The notes below the pieces were generated by a model that saw nothing but the letters and a program-made list of their open reading frames with translations, did no database searches and was not told the origin of the DNA. Both the position numbers and the translations under genes were made by a program. Shown in pieces: positions 56,246 through 64,000 of a stretch of DNA of 64,000 bases. How positions within the stretch are numbered: position 1 is the first letter of the stretch; each line of letters opens with the position of its first letter. Source of the DNA: Cycas panzhihuaensis (Eukaryota > Cycadophyta); contig CM041465.1 of assembly GCA_023213395.1 (NCBI GenBank), positions 127,975,741-128,039,740 of the forward strand, written 5' to 3'.

Positions 56246-58539
56246 AACATGTCAAAGAGTATGCAAGGGAACCATGGGATGGTAAATCTATCCATAGATG
56301 AATTACGAGGACTGTGAAAATGTATTTAGTAGTAAACCTTTTTAAAGATGATCACCCAAACCATGGTTAAACTTTAAGAATATTATTATGACTCTTTGTA
56401 TTAAAATTCTTCCTTATTTTAAACCATGTAGAGATTAAATGGCCATAATAGACTCATCAATACTATAGGTAGCCAAAACACATCAAAATATTGCTTTAAG
56501 ATAAAAACAAGATAATCGATAAGTTGTACCCTCCTATTAGAGATACCAAAGCTTTCTAGATTCAATATTGAGGGAAACACAAGCTTCCTAAATTATGTTA
56601 AGGACCTACAACAAATGAGAAACTAGAATGGATTGGCTCGAATTTTCAATGTTCACTTAATATTGAAAGTCTTATCTTTTTCGGTTTTTATTAATGGCCT
56701 TGAAGCTCTACCACTATTATTTAAATGGCACCCTAATTAATATATTTGTTGGCTTTTTTATGTGGGTTTCTATAGTATACTACAATATTATTCTCCCAAA
56801 AGACATGACATTGTCCATCTCAAGGTCAATACAAATACTAGTACTACTAATAAAGACATCTTTAATTTAATTTTATGCTTCTTTAATGATTGATCAGAAA
56901 CTAATTTAGACACTCACAACAATGCATCATATCTTCCATTTGAATGTAATATATTTCTTACCATGCCCCTATTTCACATAAAGGCATTAACGTACATGGT
57001 GCTTTCTATCTGACCTTTGATATATACATGTAAAGGCATTAACATCTTCAAGTTTAATTCTCAAGAAATTGTTTGTCCACTATATATCATCTTGAACATT
57101 CCTTTAATGGTGTTCAAGTATATAGACTATTGTTGAAACATATCAGTCATGGTAAGCAAAATTTTGATCTTTATTCACATAACCTCTTGTAATTATTCTT
57201 ATATTCTATTTTTGCAATTACATCTTTATTATACTTAAACTAACACTACTTAATTATCCTTCACAAATGGTAGGTGTATGCCTATGGTCCTAATATTATC
57301 ACCTAATTAACCATAAGGAATTGGAATCAATGGAGATCCTTATAGTTCTTATATCAACAATGGCATGAAATGTTAGTAACTCTAGGAAAATAATGCTTCA
57401 ATCAACCTCCAACATGTCATTGTAGGAAAGGGGCAATATTCACAAGGAGGAAAAAGAGACACAAAAAGACACAAAGATGTGTAGTAATATTATCATCTTA
57501 TTAGCAAAGGGGACTACATGGTTAACTAAGCAGTGGAGGGTGCCAACCTTGAGTCAATGCATTAACCTCTAATGATAATCCTTCATAATAAACACATACA
57601 CTCTAATGAATCTCTTATGTAGCATATTTATACATCACATTGGGTAGTTTATCAACCCAACTATTTCTCACATTAATTCCCACTTTTATATTAGCTAACC
57701 CATTTGTTAATATAAATATCAATGACCACTTTATTGATGTATCATTAATGACTCTTTAATCAATTAGTACAAACTCTAAATATTCTTCTTATAAAAATCT
57801 CTATTTTAATTAGCAAGGTGTTAGTTTTAAAGGGAGGAAAAGAGAAAATGAGAGATTTAATAAACAATTTTAATATAAATCCTATAAATAGCTGATATGA
57901 ATGGGTGATGCCCCTAATGATTAATGTCATCCTTCCATCTATTAATATAATGTACACATGTATGAAGAAGGTATAAATCCTATATGATCTTATTAATCTC
58001 TTGACATAGTCTTTCCTATTATTTGACTCCACTAATTAGTATCCGAAATGAAACTTAGCCAACTTATCATATGATAATCTAGTAAATATTTTTAAGTTGG
58101 GGCAAACTATTACTTTTTATTATTTTCACTACAAATCACTAAATTTATCCTCCAATTTGATCTAGATTGAAACTAAAACAAGATACAAGGAAAGAAGGAC
58201 TACAAGAAAATACCGATGACTAAAATTCAAGGACTAGTGATTAGATGACCAACGATGAATAATGAGAGTTCAAGCAACCATCGATGAGCCAAGGGTAACT
58301 AATAAACCACAATTGAAAAGCTAGTAATAAGAAATCAATGACCAAATAAACTAGATTAAGAGTAACATATTATGACTAAAATTATCATAAATGATAGATT
58401 AAAAAAATGTTCCTTAAATTACTTACTACAAATCATATAAAAGGGTATATAACAAGAGAGGGTTATTATCTAAAGTGGAAAGAAAAAAGACTCTCAAGAA
58501 AGAATATAGACTAGAGAAGAAAGATCCTAACCATATAAA
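56246..58539. other. AT-rich stretch, no gene identified
   Basis: No protein family recognised in either strand. A block near 57760-57960 has the look of an eroded LTR on the minus strand (CTATTTATAGG TATA-like box at about 57881-57891) but without a match to the others. Confidence 0.45.
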
Positions 58540-59035
58540 AGTAGATAAGGACCTTGGCTTTAGATTCATCCACATTAGCTTTATATTAGAAGACATAGAG
58601 ATGCTCAATAATTGGCACCTATAACTAACATAATTTCATGTATTAATATAAGTATTTACATTAATTAACAAATTAATTGCTTATGTAAACTCCACATTAA
58701 GCATATTTGTATTGAATTTAACCACCACTACTCAATTCGTATTGTTTTGTAATGTGAATAGAACTATTAATAATTTACACCCTTAGCCTAAGAGAGGCAT
58801 TACTTAATCTTAGTTTATCATCAACGACTTGAATAACTTATTGTCTTTAATATATTCTTGATATTGAAATTCCCAAAGGGAACCATATAAGACATTGCTA
58901 GTGAGTAGGCTTTAACCATCTCTTGCTCATATCATAATTTTGGTATCAAATAGATTCAAATGTTGGAGAAAATTTTAAAGGTATATTTAGGTGGTCTAAA
59001 CTTGAGCAAGATATATTAAAGATGGCCATATACCA
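58540..59035 (+). repeat. R2 LTR family, third copy, opposite orientation
   Basis: The reverse complement matches copies A and B: for example GGTGTAAATTATTAATA, TACATGAAATTATGTTAGTT and TATGGTTCCCTTTGG correspond to 13955-13980, 14085-14112 and 13845-13857. In the other two copies the gypsy relic is on the minus strand, so this copy would belong to a plus-oriented element. Edges uncertain. Confidence 0.65.
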
Positions 59036-59662
59036 TTAAACCTACCTTTTCCAAATGGAAGACACAAAGGGACTCTAAGGGAATCAAAGGGGACATAAAC
59101 TTGTGAATTATGCCAGGAAATCTATTTATATTTGCTCAACAGAATATATAAGAAATAAAATCTAACTCTTATGTTCAAATTACCCTTGCATAATTATATG
59201 CCCTTTTAACTCTATAACTAATTCTCTAAAAGTAGTAAAGTAGTCATGTAGGATCCAAATACACATTATCTTTCTCACATAATTCTAACTCTCTTTGTTA
59301 TATCATTAGTTCTACTAGAACTACTACAAATGCTTGAACAAGATTTAGCACAAAAAATAGCTACAAAGGGGACGTGTCTCATAAGTTAACATCTATAGTT
59401 ATATAACAATATTTTTTGTCTTAACTTGACAAGCATAAGGATTAAACTATGAGATTGTCATAAGCTAAAATCTCTTCTTGCTTTATTAATAAAAATGAAT
59501 GTATTTATATATGGATTTTAATAACTTTCACAACCACCTAATAGTTAACTTACTTAGCAATACTAGGTAATAAACTTAACTACTCTTCTTGGTAGTTAAG
59601 TCACTATTCACATGAGTGATTATTTAAACTTTCCATAACCATGACTACCCATTAGAAAATCT

Positions 59663-59870
59663 AAAGGGAATGTTCCCTTTATAAAGTTTAAAGGGAACTT
59701 TCCTTTATAAAATCTTAAGCGAAGGTTTCCTTTATAAAACTTTAAGGGAAATTCCCCTTAAAATTTTTGAAGGGAAAATTTCCTTTACAAAGTTTGAGGG
59801 GAACCTCCCTTAAAAAATATTAAGTGAAGTTCCCTTTAAATTGGATGAGGGTAACTCCCTTCAAATTGAT
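59663..59870 (+). repeat. 26-bp minisatellite, eight units, each an imperfect inverted repeat
   Basis: Units begin AAAGGGAA..TTCCCTTT and are joined by TATAAARTTT-type spacers. Eight degenerate units of about 26 bp are visible. In the first units AAGGGAA faces TTCCCTT, so each could form a small hairpin. Confidence 0.88.
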
Positions 59871-60216
59871 TAAAAGTAATTTATCATTTATATAGAATGT
59901 CATTTGAAGATATGCACTCTATAAATATATGCTTTAGCATGAAGACTTAGTGTGTATATGAGAGTAACTCAAATATGAGGACCCAACAAGATGTAATAAT
60001 TACAATGATAAGCATAGATGAGGCCCAATTTAGGGCTCATAAATAATAAATATATAGGTTAAAAAGGATTTTATCAACATAGTTTTCAACTATGGTCTTA
60101 GAAGAATTTATATTTGGTGGTAATTTTCAAGAAATCTAGTTTATCAATCAAACCATATCTCAAGATATATGTGTTAGGATGGATTAATAAAGGTATATAG
60201 GAGATAATCATATGAC

Positions 60217-60396
60217 AATGTAGTATGTCTCACACTTATATCATACATAAGACTATCTCATACTTATATCGTACATAAGTAAGACTAGTTAGGTCAAGGT
60301 TAGTTGTAGTAACATCATATGTGTATAGCACTATGTTTGAGAGTGCACAAAGATTAATAGTTGACATAATGATTAATAAGTACATTGGAACTAGGG
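60217..60396 (+). repeat. R1 dispersed repeat, copy cut by the LINE
   Basis: Matches 7968-8110. It contains an extra ~26-bp tandem doubling (TCTCACACTTATATC... then TCTCATACTTATATC..., 60230-60272). The match stops near 60396, where the GC-richer LINE begins. Confidence 0.75.
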
Positions 60397-60518
60397 TGAG
60401 AGCTGCGGGTGATTTCTGGAGGTGAAACCCTACTGCGTTTTCCGGAGGTGATAGTCGATTTCTGGAGGCCAGGGTGAGCTGATCTCGTGGACGGAGGAGG
60501 GGGGGCGGCCCCCCAGAC

Positions 60519-60860
60519 GTGCAGTGTCGATGGCAGAAGGCTCTTAGAGCCTCAGGGTTTGCCAAAGGTGGAGAAAGACACGAGTTCCTGTGCTATGGTG
60601 AAGTGGAGGTAAGGCACCCAGGAGATGGGACAGAGGCAACGATCAGAGGGTTTTCAGCTGGCCCTGTTTGTGTAGACAGCGATAAAGGGAACCTAGATAG
60701 CGGAGACGTTGACATGCAAATCTACTCTCAGGGTTACAGTGAGACGCAAGTATTCGGTGGCGATTCGATTTTAAAGATTCAAGAGGTGTGGCTTGGGGAT
60801 GATTCCTCTGTCGATTATTCACCAGATTTCTTTGAGGAACAAGAAGCCAGCATTTGCTAA
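60519..60860 (+). CDS. Upstream ORF of the LINE, 113 residues, unknown
   Basis: Open frame starting ATG at 60519 and ending TAA... at about 60858-60860, before the ORF1 start region. The product (SDKGNLDSGDVDMQIYSQ, then DDSSVDYSPDFFEEQEA) has no motif that I recognise. It may be an extra N-terminal frame of ORF1 split off by a frameshift or simply an uORF. Its codon choice looks no worse than ORF1. Confidence 0.35.
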   Translation: MQCRWQKALRASGFAKGGERHEFLCYGEVEVRHPGDGTEATIRGFSAGPVCVDSDKGNLDSGDVDMQIYSQGYSETQVFGGDSILKIQEVWLGDDSSVDYSPDFFEEQEASIC

Positions 60861-60948
60861 AGCCTTGGAAAACGGTGGTGCAGTCAAGCTTAATGGTGAG
60901 CTTCTGCTGCTTCTGCAGATTGCTTGAGTTTTTCTCTTTGTTGCTCAT

Positions 60949-62376
60949 ATGATGTAGTCATCCCTGAACCAATCTCAGTCCTCTCCTTCTGGGAGGACTT
61001 ACCGTGAAGTTTTAAATAATGGGAACCAAGACGAACTAGATATATCTCCTATTAAAACTGATAACAGATATAAACTAACGATACCAAAAGAAGTTACTGA
61101 AAGAACCATCCAATATTGGGATAACAGCCTGGTAGGTAGGTTCTCGGGTCCCAAGCCAGGTTTGGACACTATCAGGGAGTGGATAAGATATAAATGGAAG
61201 ACCGTAAATCTCCCAAGTTATGGCATTGCTTAAGGGGTGTGTCCTGTTTAGGTTTTTAAGCCAGGAGGACATGATCCCCATTTTGCTGAAATCTCTATGG
61301 ATGTTCGGGAGGAAGGCCTTGACATTGGAGAAGTGGCATCCAGATTTTGACCCAGGCAGCCATGTGGTTAAACAAGCTCCGGTTTGGGTTCAACTCCCAG
61401 GGCTCCCCCTGCATTTTTGGAATCCGGAGACGGTTAAAGGGACAACCAAAATGATAGGGCCTCTACTAGCTATGGATTCGGCCACTAAACACAAATCTAT
61501 ATTGATGAATGCCAGATTCTGTGTGCTGGCTAAGCTCGATGGTGAGCTCCCGGATGAGATAGAGTTGGAGTCAGACGGGAGGTCCATTAATCAAGGTTTA
61601 TTTTATGAGGTAGAGTCATCCAGATGCACAAAGTGCAAGATCCGGGGGCATCTCCCCTTTCAATGCCCAGGTATCCCAATGAGGGAGGATGTTCAGGAAG
61701 ATATTAAGGGGGAAACCGGTAGAACAGAAAAGACTGACATTAGAAAGGAGAAAGGGGATAGTGTTAAGGAGGTGCCTCGCAGCGTGCGAGGTGGTGGGGA
61801 GGCCTCACCGGGTTTGCCACGTAAATGTAAACTGAAATGGCGGTCATCAAGGATTCTCGGGGAGTAGGGGGTGAGAACCCGATGGAAACGGAGTCCGGTA
61901 AAGGAAAGTCTAAAGGTGATGAGAAAGCAGGTGCCTCCTGGCTGGAGGTACCAGGGGACCTGTGTCGATCTGGGGAAGGTGATATCCGTGCCTCAGCGGA
62001 TGAGGCACTTGCCAAGCTGGCCAAGAACATAAACTGGGACTTAGAGGATTATTTTTCTGAACCCGAGGAGGGGGGCCTGAAAGACCAGAACCAGGAGGAG
62101 AGCCAGGTTGGAACAGTAGTTGAAGGAGGAGGGGGTGTTGGGGTGAGAGCTTCAGATTCAGGCAGAGGGGGTGGGACACACAAATGGGTTTCAAAAAGTA
62201 CCACATCAGAAATGAGGAACGCCCCAGATTATGGAATGGAGAAGAAGGTGGGTAGACCCCCTAGAAAGGCCACAAGGGAGAAAGAAACTCAAGCCCAGAT
62301 AGACATGGGATACCAGAGCACGTTGAGAGAGGGGGGAGCACTAGAAGGCCCCAACCTTAGAAGTAGGAAAGGATGA
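60949..62376 (+). pseudogene. LINE ORF1: DUF4283 and CCHC zinc knuckle, frame-broken
   Basis: The RNA-binding ORF1 protein of plant L1. Start region ATGATGTAG at 60949 (a stop at codon 3, probably a mutated Gln). DUF4283 runs from DNRYKLTIPKEVTERTI (about 61060) through WIRYKWKTVNLPSYG; after a frame change near 61215 it continues LKGCVLFRFLSQEDM and WHPDFDP. The knuckle CTKCKIRGHLPFQC is at about 61626-61667 (C-x2-C-x4-H-x4-C). A second frame change near 61835 leads into the acidic tail, open to 62376, with an AT-hook-like VGRPPRKATRE. So two frameshifts and one stop. Confidence 0.88.
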
Positions 62377-64000
62377 GGGGTTTTCAGGCACCCATGAAGG
62401 TCCTTTCTTGGAATATTAGGGGGCTAAATGCCCCATCCAAGCAAAGATTGGTCAGAGAGATTAGGATAAGGTTAGAGGCTGACATTGTACTCCTGCAGGA
62501 GACAAAAGTGGAGCAGTTCAAGGAAGCAGAGGTGCTGAGAAAGATTTGGAGGAACGGAGAGGGGAAGATAAGTGGAGGCTCAGCGGGCTCCGGAGGGCTG
62601 ATCTCTCTTTGGAATCCCAAAAGATGGAAAGGCTGGGAGGTGTGCAAGAGTGAGCACTTCCTTACTGTTGGGTTGGCTAGTACATCGACTAACAAGGAGT
62701 ATTGGATCACCAATATCTACGCTCCTAATTCGGTCGAGGGTAGGAGAAGATTATGGGAGGGTTTGGTGGAGGCCCATAAAGATTTGGCTGGTCCCTGGCT
62801 GGTGGCGGGGGATTTTAATTCCCCTCTGAGCCTGGAAGAGAAGAAAGGAGGGCAAGGGGGGTGGACTAGAAGTATGTCTGATCTTGGTGTTTTTGTGCAA
62901 TCAGGTGGCCTGATGGATGTTCCTCTCAAGGGAGCGAGGTACACCTGGTCCAATAGACGGCTAGGGCACAATCACATACAATGTAGATTGGATAGGATGT
63001 TAATAAATTATAAATGGGCTTATCACTTTGAAGGTGTTAAGCTGGAGGCCCTGCCGAAAGCTGGGTCAGACCATGCTCCTCTTATCTTGGAGGGGTTCGT
63101 CCCAGCTTTTTTCAAAGGGGCACCATTCCGCTTTGAACTTATGTGGCAGAAACATCCAGACTTGAGGGATAGGATCAAGGAATGGTGTGGAATTCGGTCT
63201 GAGGGGTTGCGCCATGTACAGATTTTCGAGGAAGCTGAATTGGGTCAAGATACAAATTAAAGCCTGGAATAAAGAGGTCTTTGGAAATATTTTCGAACAC
63301 AAGGGCGCCTTGCTGGAGGAACTAAAGGGGATAGAGGATAGGATACAGAGGGAGGGTAGAACCCAGGATTTGGATCATAAGGAGCTCTCAACTTCCAGGA
63401 AATTTGAGGAGGTACTGGAGAGAGAGGAAATTTTCTAGAAACAGAAATCCAGAGAGCAATGGATAAGGGAGGGGGACAGAAACACGAAGTTCTTCCATAT
63501 GTCCACCTTGAGACATAGGGTTAACAACAGGATTTCTAAAATTCAGAGCAGGGATGGGGTTGTGTATGAGGCGGAGGATTAGATTGGTGGTATTGCGATG
63601 GAACACTTTAAACAGCTATTTACAGAGCCAGGATGTCAGGACCCCGCCCTTAGGGAGGCACTCTTACATCATATACCGAAATTGATTAATGAGGACCAGA
63701 ATAATAAATTGATAGAACCTTTCTCTCAGGAGGAGGTGGAGAGGGCCTTATTCAAAATGGGCCGTGACAAGGCCCCGGGGTTAGACAGTTTCCCTCCAGG
63801 TTTTTTCTAGGAATATTGGGAGATAATCAAGGGTGATCTGCTGGAGACGCTTAACGAATTCTTCCAAAGGCGGACCATAATGAAAGAATGGTAGGCCACG
63901 TTCTTGGCGCTGATTCCAAAGAAGGAGGGAGCGGAAATCATGGAAGACTTCAGACCGATCAGCCTGTGCAACGTTAAATACAAGATATTGGCTAAAGTGT
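62373..64000 (+). pseudogene. LINE ORF2: endonuclease and RT start, broken
   Basis: ATG at 62373 overlaps the ORF1 stop by four bases (ATGA). The first 295 codons are an intact apurinic endonuclease-like domain: SWNIRGLNAPSKQR, IVLLQETKVE (catalytic Glu), NIYAPN, WLVAGDFNSP (Asp, Asn), CRLDRML and GSDHAPLIL (Asp-His pair). A frameshift near 63200 moves the frame, which then carries TAG stops at likely Trp or Gln sites. The RT begins near 63720: SQEEVERALFKMGRDKAPG, then [13 protein letters not shown] and [18 protein letters not shown] at the window end. Confidence 0.92.

Larger units (their letters stand above)
60397..64000 (+). mobile_element. E9: L1-type LINE, 5' part, continues past the window
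   Basis: Sharp rise in G+C at about 60397. ORF1 (DUF4283 and CCHC knuckle), ORF2 with endonuclease and the first part of RT follow. The 5' untranslated part has two close copies of GATTTCTGGAGG (60410, 60453) and a TTTTCCGGAGG variant between them. The 3' end and any target duplication lie outside. Confidence 0.92.

Noticed and set aside
59663-59870. CRISPR-like array
   Set aside because: Units are directly adjacent without unique spacers, and the surroundings are plant transposon DNA.

Overview
The window is repeat-filled nuclear DNA from a seed plant with a large, retrotransposon-rich genome. Three things point to this: Ty1/copia lineages with tRNA-Met type primer sites, a Ty3/gypsy Tat-lineage element carrying the extra plant-type RNase H, and an L1 LINE whose ORF1 has the plant DUF4283 plus CCHC layout. 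The species cannot be read from the sequence. No ordinary host gene, tRNA, rRNA or CRISPR array was found. Nearly all coding traces are decayed transposon polyproteins. Many in-frame stops sit where the families have Gln or Trp, which suggests C-to-T decay of methylated DNA. Names E1 to E9 are used here only.

Layout: 1-7964 is copia E1 (+), with copia E2 (-, 1427-6413) nested in its integrase. E1 itself lies in an old LTR-like repeat (R1), which resumes at 7965 and is broken again by a small non-autonomous LTR element (LARD, 8217-12321) that has a gag remnant and an acidic ORF. 12481-20484 is a graveyard: a gypsy relic (-) with ~780 bp LTRs (R2 family), a lone LTR, a copia 3' end (E7, +), a copia gag piece (-), a gypsy RT piece (-) and another R1 copy. 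20485-28097 is a structurally complete but decayed copia, E3 (+).

28213-56240 is a three-level nest on the minus strand. Copia E4 has copia E5 (35521-56189) inserted in its 5' LTR. E5 has a 13.3 kb Tat-type gypsy element, E6 (37194-50451, 2.7 kb LTRs), inserted in its RT. Target-site duplications (exact or near-exact) and visible LTR divergence agree on the order E4 oldest, E6 youngest. 56246-60396 is old noncoding sequence with an inverted R2 copy, a 26-bp minisatellite and an R1 copy. From about 60397 to the window end is an L1 LINE (E9, +), cut off in its RT.

The most unusual item is inside E6. Where RT core, RNase H and integrase should lie there is instead a plus-strand (antisense) transcription unit with its own CCAAT/TATA promoter, GT-AG introns, a 90-bp palindrome cluster and a protein resembling the plant mobile domain (PMD) with an acidic Gly/Pro/Ser tail. 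E6 keeps gag, protease, the Tat-type second RNase H, PBS, PPT and both LTRs, so it looks like a non-autonomous element carrying an antisense gene.
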